Assembly: GCA_025056115.1 (NCBI GenBank)
Contig: JANWVM010000025.1
Span: forward strand, 1 to 33,492
DNA length: 33,492 nucleotides
From: Gloeomargarita sp. SKYG116
Lineage (GTDB): Bacteria; Cyanobacteriota; Cyanobacteriia; Gloeomargaritales; Gloeomargaritaceae
Direction of reading: 5' to 3'
Shown: one piece after another, positions 24,356-33,492 of the stretch
How the letters are laid out: each line of letters starts with the position of its first letter
How positions within the stretch are numbered: position 1 is the first letter of the stretch
Made by a program: the position numbers and the translations under genes
Notes under the pieces: model-generated
What the model was told of the DNA's origin: nothing
Databases searched by the model: none
What the model saw: the letters and a program-made list of their open reading frames with translations, nothing else

Positions 24356-25785
24356 ATACGCTGACAATTGGCTGGTTGGCTGGGGCGTTTTTTCTGGCAT
24401 TTACCACCTATCTCATTCCCCGTTTTGCCAAAGTATTTAGCTTTTTGGTCGTCATTTTTTCCCTGGGTTATGGGCTGGCTTTAGCGGCAATAAAAACGCC
24501 CGTTTCACTCCGTTTGTTAGATAACTTTGGGGTGAGCTTATTGCTAGACGAGTTGACGGTTTTTTTTGTTCTCACCAATGCCCTGATTACCCTGGCGGTA
24601 GTGTTGACGACGTGGGAAACGGATAGAACGCCGTTCTTTTTTGCCCAGTTGCTGACCCTGCACGGCAGCTTGAATGTGGCATTTGCTGTGACAGATTGGG
24701 TGAGTCTGTATGTGGCGTTGGAGGTCGTGGCTATTTCGGCCTTTCTGCTCATCACCTATTCGCGCCAGGAACGGGTGCTCTGGGTGGGGCTGCGCTACTT
24801 GTTCGTGAGTAATGTGGCGATGTTGTTTTACCTAGTGGGAGCGGTGTTGGTTTATGAGGCGCACCATTCGTTTGATTTTGGCGGTCTGCGGGTGGCTCCC
24901 CCAGAGGCGGTGGCGTTACTGCTGCTGGGATTGCTGGTCAAAGGGGGGGTGTTTCTGCTGGGGTTTTGGTTGCCAATGACCCACGCGGAGGCGGAAGCGC
25001 CTGTGTCGGCTCTGTTGTCTGGGGTGGTGGTCAAGGCGGCCCTGCTCCCGCTGTTGCGCTGTAGCCTGCTGATGCCAGAAGTGGAATCCCTGGTGCGCGG
25101 TGTCGGGGTGGCAACGGCTGTACTGGGTGTGGTCTATGCGCTTGGGGAACGGGACGTAAAACGGTTGCTGGCCTGGAGCACGGTGTCGCAGGTGGGGTTT
25201 GTTTTGGCAGCGCCGGCGGTGGGTGGGTTCTACGCCCTGAGTCATGGGTTGAGCAAGGCGGCGCTCTTTCTGGTGGCGGGACGGTTGCCGAGTCGCCAGT
25301 TGCCCCAATTGCGAGCGCAAGGGGTGAGTTGGTCCCTGGGGTTACCCTGGGGATTGGCCAGCCTGTCTATGATGGGGTTTCCTGTGCTGGCGGGGTTTGG
25401 AGCCAAGGTGTTGACAATGCAACAGTTATGGCCCTGGCAAACGGGGCTGATGTCAGCAGCGGCGGTGGGCACGGCGGTGGTCTATGGGCATTTGCTGTTC
25501 GTCCCGTGGCGCTGGTCGGGGGAATCCCCATCGTCCGGGCTGCAGGGAGCCTTGGCAGTGTTGCTCGGGGGTCTGATGCTGGCCAATGGGGTTGATCTGG
25601 ACGTCTTTACAGGAAGTGAAATGGGCAAAGCGCTGCTCACCATTGCCCTAGGTTGGGGATTATATTGGGGGGTGAGTCGCTGGTGGAGCCTGCCCTTGCC
25701 CCACGCGGGCGAACGGTTGGAGCATCTACTGGGGATGATGAGCCTGGGGCTGGTGGTGTTGTTTTGGTGGGTCTGGGCATGGTAG
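24352..25785 (+). CDS. mrpD: Mrp antiporter subunit MrpD (NdhD/NuoN-like)
   Basis: This 477-residue proton-translocating membrane subunit has about 14 helices. Key charged residues of the family are present inside membrane segments: Glu124 in YVALEVVAISAFLLI, Lys197 in GLLVKGGVFLLGFWLP, His211 in MTHAEAEAPVSALLSG and Lys228 in VVVKAALLPL. This makes an active proton path likely. Cyanobacterial annotations often name such genes ndhD5/ndhD6, although the context here is Mrp and not NDH-1. Only one mrpC-mrpD pair is present. It is coupled to both neighbours: ATGA with mrpC, and a seven-base overlap with mrpE. Confidence 0.9.
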   Translation: MNTLTIGWLAGAFFLAFTTYLIPRFAKVFSFLVVIFSLGYGLALAAIKTPVSLRLLDNFGVSLLLDELTVFFVLTNALITLAVVLTTWETDRTPFFFAQLLTLHGSLNVAFAVTDWVSLYVALEVVAISAFLLITYSRQERVLWVGLRYLFVSNVAMLFYLVGAVLVYEAHHSFDFGGLRVAPPEAVALLLLGLLVKGGVFLLGFWLPMTHAEAEAPVSALLSGVVVKAALLPLLRCSLLMPEVESLVRGVGVATAVLGVVYALGERDVKRLLAWSTVSQVGFVLAAPAVGGFYALSHGLSKAALFLVAGRLPSRQLPQLRAQGVSWSLGLPWGLASLSMMGFPVLAGFGAKVLTMQQLWPWQTGLMSAAAVGTAVVYGHLLFVPWRWSGESPSSGLQGALAVLLGGLMLANGVDLDVFTGSEMGKALLTIALGWGLYWGVSRWWSLPLPHAGERLEHLLGMMSLGLVVLFWWVWAW

Positions 25786-26153
25786 GAACCATTTTGCTGC
25801 GTTTGCTGGTCTGGTTTCTGCTGACGGCGAATTTCAGCGGCGAAAATATCCTGCTGGGGGTGCTGGTGGCGGTGCTGTTGCCCCGAGGTCGGCGGCTGCC
25901 GCAACGCTGGCCGGAATTGCTGCAAGGGATATGGCGAATTGTGCGGGCGATTCCCCAAGCCTACCGGGAGGCGCTGGAAATGATGCTGGTGCCCCATCAC
26001 CGGGAGGTCGTCAGGATGGACCCCGTGACATCGCCCCGCACGCCAGGGTTGGTGTTTCTGGACATCTTCTACATCACCTTCACGCCTAAGACCATCGTGC
26101 TGAACCAGCGGGAAGGGGGTTACGTGGTGCATTACCTGGAGCCAGGCCAATGA
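25779..26153 (+). CDS. mrpE: Mrp antiporter subunit MrpE
   Basis: This 124-residue protein of the MnhE/MrpE family has an N-terminal membrane hairpin with LRLLVWFLLTANFSGENILLGVLVAVLLP. A cytoplasmic part follows with LLQGIWRIVRAIPQAYREALEMMLVP and the typical end TPGLVFLDIFYITFTPKTIVL. The open frame extends upstream into mrpD, but ATG 25779 begins the family sequence (MVGTILLRLLVW) and overlaps the mrpD stop by seven bases. The stop overlaps mrpF as ATGA. Confidence 0.85.
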   Translation: MVGTILLRLLVWFLLTANFSGENILLGVLVAVLLPRGRRLPQRWPELLQGIWRIVRAIPQAYREALEMMLVPHHREVVRMDPVTSPRTPGLVFLDIFYITFTPKTIVLNQREGGYVVHYLEPGQ

Positions 26154-26416
26154 CGCTGTTGCAGGGGGTACTGTGGGGGATGATTGCCGCGTTTTGGTTG
26201 CCGCTGTATCCGACGCTGCGCCGGGGCGACATTTGGGAAGTGATGCTGGCGCTGTCGAGTGTGGCGACCAAGTCATCGTTGATCCTGCTGATGGTGTCGG
26301 TCATCCGGGATGACTGGATGATGGGTCTAGTGGGCGTGATTACCTTGAGCGTGGGGAATGCAGGGTTCATGTTGCTGGCGCATCTGCTGCGACGCCTAGG
26401 GCAAACGGGAGGCTAG
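26150..26416 (+). CDS. mrpF: Mrp antiporter subunit MrpF-like
   Basis: This 88-residue, three-helix membrane protein is the right size and in the right place for MrpF. It matches the family mainly in hydrophobic pattern (MALSS-like MLALSSVATKSSLILLMVSV, then LVGVITLSVGNAGFMLLAHLLRRL). The usual GP-x-x-x-DR-V-x-A-L-D block after the first helix is replaced by RRGDIWEVMLALSS, so the conserved Asp-Arg pair is missing. Start and stop positions (ATGA overlap with mrpE, three-base gap to mrpG) support a role in the complex. Confidence 0.75.
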   Translation: MTLLQGVLWGMIAAFWLPLYPTLRRGDIWEVMLALSSVATKSSLILLMVSVIRDDWMMGLVGVITLSVGNAGFMLLAHLLRRLGQTGG

Positions 26417-26419
26417 TTT

Positions 26420-26725
26420 ATGGTCGAGGTGGTGAGCGGGATTGGCTTGGGGGTCGGACTGTGGTTCTGGTTTTGGGGGACACCAGTGCTCTTGACGCGC
26501 CACTCCATCCTGTTCAAACTGCACCATCTGTCGGTGGCGGATACGCTGGGTTCGATGGCAATCATGGCGGGGTTGCTGGTGCGCCGTCCTCGGGAGTGGC
26601 CCTTGCTGGTGCTGGCGGTTCTCTCGCTGGTGATGTGGAATACGGTGCTGGGGTACGTGCTGGCCTACTGCGCAAGCGCCCGTCAGCCCGTGTCGGTGGA
26701 GACGCCCGATGGACCCAACCATTGA
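26420..26725 (+). CDS. mrpG: Mrp antiporter subunit MrpG
   Basis: This 101-residue protein of the MnhG/PhaG family has three helices. The diagnostic block LFKLHHLSVADTLGSMAIMAGLLV lies after helix 1, where the family has a TRLH/KLH-x-x-x-x-x-TLG motif. A GGGAGG site precedes the ATG. The last 17 bases overlap the next gene, indicating coupled translation. Confidence 0.85.
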   Translation: MVEVVSGIGLGVGLWFWFWGTPVLLTRHSILFKLHHLSVADTLGSMAIMAGLLVRRPREWPLLVLAVLSLVMWNTVLGYVLAYCASARQPVSVETPDGPNH

Positions 26726-27245
26726 AGTCATTGCCCTGCTGCTCCCCTTGACGGCGGGATTGCTGGTGGCCGAGACCAATCCTTACCGGGCGCTGGTGAT
26801 CCGGGGGGTGTTTGGGGCCATGTCATCCCTGCTGTATGGGTTGCTGGGGGCGGCGGATGTGGCTTTGACGGAAGCCTTGGTGGGGACGTTGCTGGCGGTG
26901 ATTCTGTATGCAGTGGCCGTGCGGTCGTCCCTGGTGGTGCGGTTGGGTGTGTTGCAGCAGGATTTCCAAGCGGCGGCGCCGGAGTGGGTAACCCTGACAA
27001 CGGCATTGCAGCAAGCGTTCAAATCCTGGCATATGCAGGTGGAATGGGTGCCCTACGAGCAATCCCAGGCGTTGGAGCGGGCGCTAGCGGAGCGAGAAGT
27101 CCACGGGATTTGCACTCGCTCGCCAACGGCGGTGATCCAGGCTAAAACCCGCGTGTACCGGCTGTACGAAATCCTGCAACAAGAAGGAGTTGTACCCATT
27201 GTGATGTATGACCAACCAGTGACCAGCTCGGAGGAACCCCGATGA
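26709..27245 (+). CDS. Short MrpA-like subunit (DUF4040/MbhD-type)
   Basis: This 178-residue protein corresponds to the DUF4040 segment at the C-terminal end of large MrpA proteins. Three helices lie at about 5-85, with VIRGVFGAMSSLLYGLLGAADVALTEALVGTLLAVILYAVAV, the family's conserved A-D-V-A-x-T-E-A block. The second half (90-178) is soluble. In cyanobacterial mrp operons this short protein has been named MrpA. The 700-residue NuoL-like part of bacterial MrpA is absent here. It overlaps mrpG by 17 bases and mrpB by four. Confidence 0.78.
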   Translation: MDPTIEVIALLLPLTAGLLVAETNPYRALVIRGVFGAMSSLLYGLLGAADVALTEALVGTLLAVILYAVAVRSSLVVRLGVLQQDFQAAAPEWVTLTTALQQAFKSWHMQVEWVPYEQSQALERALAEREVHGICTRSPTAVIQAKTRVYRLYEILQQEGVVPIVMYDQPVTSSEEPR

Positions 27246-27874
27246 TGAAATGGCTGTACGTCCTGGCGGGCTTAGCGTTTGGGGTCAAGATGGTGGTGCT
27301 GCCCCATCCGGTTACACCGTCGCCCCTAGCCATCGTGGAAGCCTTGGTGCAAGACGCTCAGGTTCCCAACACCGTAGCCACAGTCATTCTGCGCAATCGC
27401 CTGTTTGATACGGTGTCGGAGGTGATTGTATTTACGATTGCCATTCTGGGGGTGCATGTGTTGATGGCGAATGAACGCCCCTTGTCCCACGTTCATCAGG
27501 TGACGGATGCACCGTCGGTGGTGCTGGCCCAGGTGGGGGCGATGATTAGTGCGCTGGTGGGGGTGGAACTAGCGGTGCGCGGGCACGTGAGTCCAGGTGG
27601 AGGCTTTGCTGCTGGTGTAGCGGGTGGCACAGCTATTGGCTTGGTGGCGATGACGTCCCCGCCGGAGGCGCTCCAACGCCTTTACCAACGGTGGCATGCG
27701 GCGACCTGGGAAAAACTGGCGGTGGTGGCGTTTATAGTGATTGCCGTGCTAACGCTGTTGCGCTGGGAGGGGAGTTGGACCATTCCCTTGCTCAATGTGC
27801 TGGTGGCGATCAAGGTGACGTTGGGTTCTTGGGCGATGGTGCTGGCGTTTATCCGCTATCGGGGGTTGTTGTAA
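27242..27874 (+). CDS. mrpB: Mrp antiporter subunit MrpB (MnhB domain)
   Basis: This 210-residue membrane protein has a short N-terminal hydrophobic segment, a helix FDTVSEVIVFTIAILGVHVLM (the MbhE-like part) and the MnhB domain. The latter carries the signature VELAVRGHVSPGGGFAAGVAGGTAIGL and a final helix pair. It combines the MrpA C-terminus (MbhE) and MrpB in one chain, as in other cyanobacteria. The ATG overlaps the stop of the preceding gene. It is the last recognisable antiporter gene. Confidence 0.85.
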   Translation: MMKWLYVLAGLAFGVKMVVLPHPVTPSPLAIVEALVQDAQVPNTVATVILRNRLFDTVSEVIVFTIAILGVHVLMANERPLSHVHQVTDAPSVVLAQVGAMISALVGVELAVRGHVSPGGGFAAGVAGGTAIGLVAMTSPPEALQRLYQRWHAATWEKLAVVAFIVIAVLTLLRWEGSWTIPLLNVLVAIKVTLGSWAMVLAFIRYRGLL

Positions 27875-27911
27875 CGCACTAGACTAGGAAACGGATACAG
27901 AAGGGATGGGC

Positions 27912-28670
27912 ATGGGCGAGCAGTGGTTAGAGTGGGGCCAGTCCCAGGTGTTGATCCCGCCGGCGCCAAGGGGAATCATCCACTTTTTGGGCGGGGCGTT
28001 TGCGGGAGCCTTACCCCAGTGGAGCTATCGCCAGTTGTTGGAAGGGTTGGCCCAGCGAGGGTACATCATCGTGACCCAATCGGTGATTCCCAATCTGGAC
28101 CACCGGGGGTTGGCGGCCCAGGCGTACCGGCAATTCCAAGAGGTGATGCAGGGTCTCACGTTGCCGTCGGAGCTGCCAGTCTATGGCCTGGGGCACAGCT
28201 TGGGCTGCAAATTGCACCTGCTGATTGGTTGTTTATTTCCGGTGGAACGGGCGGGGCATATCCTGATGAGCTACAACAATTTCGGGTTACAGCGGGCCTT
28301 GCCCTGGCTAGAAAACTTGCGTCACGTGCCGGTGTTAGACCAGTTGCCGGTGGAATTTAGCCCGTCTCCCAAAGAAACCCTAGACTTTATTCAGCGGCGG
28401 TATCGGGTTGCCAAAAACGTGTTGATTCGCTTTAGCCATGACCGCCTCGACGAAACGCCCCAGTTGGTCGAAATCCTGCAGCAGAAGTTTCCAGAGGGAT
28501 TACGGGTGCATTACCTACCGGGCAATCACTCCACACCCCTAGGGCTAGAGGTGAACTGGGAACCGGCGCGGGCGTTCAGTCCCTTGGATGCGCTGGGGCA
28601 ATGGTGTAAGGAGTGGGTGTACCGCGACCTGCTGACCTTGGAACGGGTGATTGCTGGGAGTTTGGCCTAG
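27912..28670 (+). CDS. DUF1350-family alpha/beta hydrolase-like protein
   Basis: This 252-residue soluble protein belongs to the DUF1350 family found in cyanobacteria and chloroplasts. RGIIHFLGGAFAGALPQWSYRQLLEGLAQRGYIIV holds an oxyanion-hole region. YGLGHSLGCKLHLLI carries the nucleophile elbow GHSLG. A possible acid and His occur in FSHDRLDET and LPGNHSTP. The substrate is unknown, although a lipid or ester hydrolase is a fair guess. ATG 27912 is six bases after AAGGG. ATG 27906 would abut the site and is less likely. It lies 37 bases after mrpB and two bases before the permease gene. Confidence 0.8.
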   Translation: MGEQWLEWGQSQVLIPPAPRGIIHFLGGAFAGALPQWSYRQLLEGLAQRGYIIVTQSVIPNLDHRGLAAQAYRQFQEVMQGLTLPSELPVYGLGHSLGCKLHLLIGCLFPVERAGHILMSYNNFGLQRALPWLENLRHVPVLDQLPVEFSPSPKETLDFIQRRYRVAKNVLIRFSHDRLDETPQLVEILQQKFPEGLRVHYLPGNHSTPLGLEVNWEPARAFSPLDALGQWCKEWVYRDLLTLERVIAGSLA

Positions 28671-28672
28671 GG

Positions 28673-30121
28673 ATGGGATTCGGCATTGGGGTTTTGTTCG
28701 CGGTCGCCGTGGCGTTGATGGTGGCGCGAGTATTGCCGGCGCTGCTAGCCTTGCCGTTGCTGGCGACTGGGATGGGATTGGTGGCGATAGCAGGCGGTCA
28801 ACTCACCTGGAACGACTTGTTTTTGGGGATTTGGGTGGACGGGAGTTTGCGGCTGGCGGAACCCATGGTGCTGGCGATGCTGGGGGGAATGCTCAGCAGT
28901 TGGCTGCAAAAGACAGGCATTGCCCAGCAGTTGGTACGGGGCGGTGCAGAATTGGCGGGGGACCGGCCTTGGCTATTGTCCGTGCTATTGCTGGGCCTGG
29001 TGGCGGTGCTGTTTTCGGTTATCGGCGGCCTGGGGGCGGTGATCATGGTAGCGACGGTGGTGCTCCCCATCCTGCAGGCGTTGGGTCTCCGAGACTACCT
29101 ATGCGCAGGCATTCTGCTGTTCGGGATTAGCTTGGGGGGTTTGCTGAATCCGGGCAACTGGGCGGTCTATAAAACGGTGCTGGGGTTGAGCGATGCAGAC
29201 GTCAGCCGCTATGCCTTGAGCGTTTGCGGGGTCATGGCCATCGGCGCTGTGATATTTACTGGCGTGGAGTTGTGGCGTACCCGGCTGTTGACCTGGTCGG
29301 GCTGGCGCTGGCGGTCGTTGACGTGGCCGGGGCTGGCGGGTGTGGCATTCTGGGGCTTGGGGCGCATGACGCTACCGGGTTGGCGCTGGCTGGTGGGCTG
29401 GGGTTTGACCATTTGCGTCCTGATCGGGCTGGTGCAAGGCTGGCGACGCTGGGGACAGCAACCACAGTTGGTTTGGTACGCCTATCTCACCCCTTTAGTG
29501 CCGCTGTTGCTGATTGTGGGGTTTGGTATCCCATTTATTCCCGCCTTTCTGCTGGGCTTGGCCTATGGATTTGCCGTGACCCTGCGCCGGGGGAGTGTGA
29601 ACCTGTTGACTGGGGCCTTGCTGGAGGGTACAGCGAGCGTGGCCGCCGCGGTGGTGTTACTCATGGGCGTGGGCATGACCTTGAGCGCTGTGCTTGGACC
29701 GAGCAAAACGGGCGCGGCTGCTGCGTGGTACACCCAAAATCCTGAAACGGTCTGGCCCATCTTGGCGGCAGTGCAACCCTTGTTAACCCCTTGGATTCCC
29801 ACCGCACCACTGGGTTACGTCGTGGGATTTGCCTTGCTGGCACCGCTGGCACTGTACCGGGGACCTTTGAACATTTGGGGTTTAGGCTACGGCATGGGGG
29901 GTGTGCTGCTCAGCGCCGGTTTACCTGCAGGAGCCGTCATGGGCGTGTTGATGTCCTTGGGCGTGATTCAAGGCGTGTGCGACCCCACCAACACCCACAA
30001 CGTCTGGCTGGCGAACGCTGTCGGCGCCGATGTCAATCTCCTGTTGCGCAAAACGTTTCCCTACGCCTGGGGGATTGCCGTGGTGGGGTTGATTCTAGCG
30101 GCTAGTCGCTATTTCCACTGA
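28673..30121 (+). CDS. Multi-spanning permease, ion-transporter type (gluconate/citrate-like), substrate unknown
   Basis: This 482-residue integral membrane protein has about 12 hydrophobic segments and a two-fold look. LLFGISLGGLLNPGNWAVYKTVLGLS and SLGVIQGVCDPTNTHNVWLANAVGADV are re-entrant-loop-like motifs with G/P/N residues in equivalent halves. This suggests the ion-transporter superfamily (citrate, gluconate or NhaC-like carriers). I cannot name the substrate. The frame opens further upstream (28613), but ATG 28673, two bases after the hydrolase stop, removes the overlap and starts the first helix. Its 3' end is eight bases from the convergent carotenoid operon. Confidence 0.62.
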   Translation: MGFGIGVLFAVAVALMVARVLPALLALPLLATGMGLVAIAGGQLTWNDLFLGIWVDGSLRLAEPMVLAMLGGMLSSWLQKTGIAQQLVRGGAELAGDRPWLLSVLLLGLVAVLFSVIGGLGAVIMVATVVLPILQALGLRDYLCAGILLFGISLGGLLNPGNWAVYKTVLGLSDADVSRYALSVCGVMAIGAVIFTGVELWRTRLLTWSGWRWRSLTWPGLAGVAFWGLGRMTLPGWRWLVGWGLTICVLIGLVQGWRRWGQQPQLVWYAYLTPLVPLLLIVGFGIPFIPAFLLGLAYGFAVTLRRGSVNLLTGALLEGTASVAAAVVLLMGVGMTLSAVLGPSKTGAAAAWYTQNPETVWPILAAVQPLLTPWIPTAPLGYVVGFALLAPLALYRGPLNIWGLGYGMGGVLLSAGLPAGAVMGVLMSLGVIQGVCDPTNTHNVWLANAVGADVNLLLRKTFPYAWGIAVVGLILAASRYFH

Positions 30122-30129
30122 CTGGCAAT

Positions 30130-30662
30130 TTAATTCACCCAAGGTTGCAACACCTGTTGAATGGCCTGGCGCTGTTCGGCGTCATAACCCCAGCGCTGGA
30201 GAAAATCGCTATATTGACCGGCTTGCCCAGCCGCATTCCGTGCCATTTCCTGGGCCTTGGGAGGTACTTCCGGTAGCTTCAACCGCTCAAGCAACTGTTG
30301 GGTTCGCCGTTGCACCCGGTCAGACCCCTGCGCCATTGCCAAATCGCCGTTGCGCCGGTGCGTGATCCCCATCGCGGTGGACATCACCAGGTTTTTGACC
30401 AATAGTTCGCTGACAATCGCCGGTGACGTGGCTAACGCTTGCACCAGCAGCTCATCCGGTTGGTCTGCCCAGGGTTCATCCAGCGTTAAATAGGTGACGA
30501 AAAAGCCCCGCGCGCCGTTTTCGCTCTGCACCAGCGCTTGCACTCCCTGGGCAAATTGTTGAGCATCGATCTCCCCTTTCGTACGGGCTTCGATGAGCGT
30601 TTGCGTCTGGGCAATCGCCTGTTCAAACGTAATGTCTGCCGGCACCTGAAAAACGATAGAGG

Positions 30663-30666
<4 letters not shown>
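30130..30666 (-). CDS. Unknown soluble protein, translationally coupled to crtB
   Basis: This 178-residue protein has no signal peptide or membrane helix and is largely helical by pattern. The first 70 residues contain ITFEQAIAQTQTLIEARTKGEIDAQQFAQGVQALV, then GARGFFVTYLTLDEPW. The middle has LATSPAIVSELLVKNLVMSTAMGITHRRNGD. The last third, with PPKAQEMARNAAGQAG and YSDFLQRWGYDAEQRQAIQQVL, resembles a small helical bundle. I do not recognise a named domain. ATG 30666 overlaps the crtB stop as ATGA and has a G-rich site upstream. An upstream in-frame ATG at 30672 is possible. Coupling to crtB suggests a role with carotenoid enzymes or pigment membranes, by inference. Confidence 0.78.
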
Positions 30667-32992
<2,326 letters not shown>

Positions 32993-33012
32993 CTACGTTT
33001 CCCTTCCCCAAT

Positions 33013-33042
33013 AATATAAGCAATCTGAACCAACTGTAACAA
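33013..33042 (-). promoter_or_regulatory. Promoter of the crtP-crtB operon
   Basis: On the minus strand TTGTTA (33037-33042) and TATATT (33013-33018) are separated by 18 bases, matching -35 and -10 boxes in four and five of six positions. Transcription would start about 25 bases before the crtP ATG. Prediction by eye. Confidence 0.5.
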
Positions 33043-33104
33043 TTCTTTAACGTTCGCGGGCCGCTCCCTTGATTTCAATCCAGACTTTTTTAGTCGGATA
33101 TGAT

Positions 33105-33133
33105 TTGACAGGGGTCGGGGGCTTTGTTACGAT
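33105..33133 (+). promoter_or_regulatory. Sigma-70-type promoter of thrC
   Basis: A perfect TTGACA (33105-33110) is followed after 17 bases by TACGAT (33128-33133, four of six consensus positions). Transcription would begin near 33140, about 23 bases before the thrC ATG. This is the best -35/-10 pair I found in the window and fits the SigA encoded at 1375. Confidence 0.65.
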
Positions 33134-33162
33134 AGGCACCATGTCCTACTCCCCTGGTGCGT

Positions 33163-33492
33163 ATGGTGGCGACTTCGACTCCGGCGGCGACATTTTCCCA
33201 TTTGCAGTGCAAAGAGTGTGGGGCGCAGTATCCCCTGGCGGCGATGCACGTGTGCGAGTTGTGCTTTGGGCCGCTGGAGGTGCAGTACGACCTGGAGGCC
33301 ATCCGGGCGCAGGTAACCCGCCAGACCATTGCCCAGGGGCCGCACTCGATGTGGCGCTACCGGGCGTTTTTGCCCGTCGAGAGCGAAGAACCGATTGATT
33401 TAGGGACGGGGATGACGCCGTTGATCCAGGCGCAGCGGTTGGGGCGGCGGTTGGGCCTGCGCAACCTGTGGATCAGTAAGCGGACGCTTCAT
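33163..33492 (+). CDS. thrC: Threonine synthase, 5' part, cut at the window end
   Basis: ThrC converts O-phosphohomoserine to threonine using pyridoxal phosphate. The 110 visible residues contain an N-terminal zinc-ribbon-like segment (CKEC at 16-19, CELC at 31-34), GPLEVQYDLEAIRAQVTR, MWRYRAFLPVE and DLGTGMTPLIQAQRLGRRLGLRNLWI, matching the longer cyanobacterial ThrC type. The PLP-lysine motif lies beyond the window. After NLWI the family continues with a K-N-D-x-V-N block. Here the last six codons read SKRTLH instead, so the final 18 bases look foreign or erroneous. The ATG at 33163 is the first sensible start after an in-frame stop, and a promoter lies just upstream. Confidence 0.85.
   Translation, partial: MVATSTPAATFSHLQCKECGAQYPLAAMHVCELCFGPLEVQYDLEAIRAQVTRQTIAQGPHSMWRYRAFLPVESEEPIDLGTGMTPLIQAQRLGRRLGLRNLWISKRTLH

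Noticed and set aside
25482-26276. 264-codon frame opposite to mrpD/mrpE
   Set aside because: His/Gln/Pro-rich translation typical of the reverse of a GC-rich membrane gene; no ribosome site and no family.

Overview
The window is chromosomal DNA from a cyanobacterium. It carries allophycocyanin-type phycobiliproteins, a CP43-like chlorophyll protein (IsiA/Pcb family), the dark-operative protochlorophyllide reductase genes chlL and chlN, a cyanobacterial-type BicA bicarbonate transporter, the phytoene desaturase/phytoene synthase pair and a SigA-type principal sigma factor. The DNA looks moderately GC-rich and compact. I noticed no HIP1 octamers (GCGATCGC). The apcD4-apcB3-isiX trio is best known from thermophilic, low-light Synechococcus (Thermostichus-like) strains, so a unicellular, possibly thermophilic, early-branching cyanobacterium is likely. 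The genus cannot be fixed from this window alone.

Layout: 1-1374, a copy of a short non-coding repeat at the left edge, a CysQ/IMPase-type phosphatase (-) and the rpoD leader. 1375-2502, rpoD/sigA. 2561-5157 (-), a low-light antenna operon apcD4 > apcB3 > isiX closed by a clear intrinsic terminator. 5380-10152, housekeeping genes: a TldD/PmbA-family protein, a VanY-type carboxypeptidase, a secreted beta-helix protein, pgl and lptB. 10240-10978, a small signalling pair (FHA and STAS proteins), the STAS gene apparently using an ATT start. 10975-13511 (-), chlL > DUF5331 > chlN. 13512-13961, a structured intergenic region with the second repeat copy. 13962-20229, comEC, a RecB-like TM0106-family nuclease (-), a Crp/Fnr regulator, an LpxB-like protein and a small exported protein (-). 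20358-21782, a membrane Ser/Thr kinase. 22307-30121, a long head-to-tail run: bicA, seven Mrp-type antiporter genes, a DUF1350 hydrolase and a permease. 30130-32983 (-), the carotenoid operon crtP(pds) > crtB > a conserved-looking unknown gene. 33163-33492, the 5' end of threonine synthase, cut by the window edge.

How the genes work together: the strongest theme is photosynthesis under limiting light. ApcD4 and ApcB3 are expected to form a far-red-absorbing allophycocyanin, and IsiX a chlorophyll antenna. ChlL/ChlN make chlorophyll without light (chlB is not here), and CrtP/CrtB start carotenoid synthesis. A second theme is sodium-driven carbon uptake: BicA imports HCO3- with Na+, and the Mrp complex encoded directly downstream can expel Na+ again.

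The best candidates for undescribed biology are the repeated Y-x-P motifs in the C-terminal tail of IsiX, the terminator-like hairpin between apcB3 and isiX, the unknown gene translationally coupled to crtB, the ATT-started STAS gene, the CTAG-rich repeat family, and the abrupt loss of similarity at the end of thrC. I saw no CRISPR array, tRNA, rRNA or intact insertion sequence.
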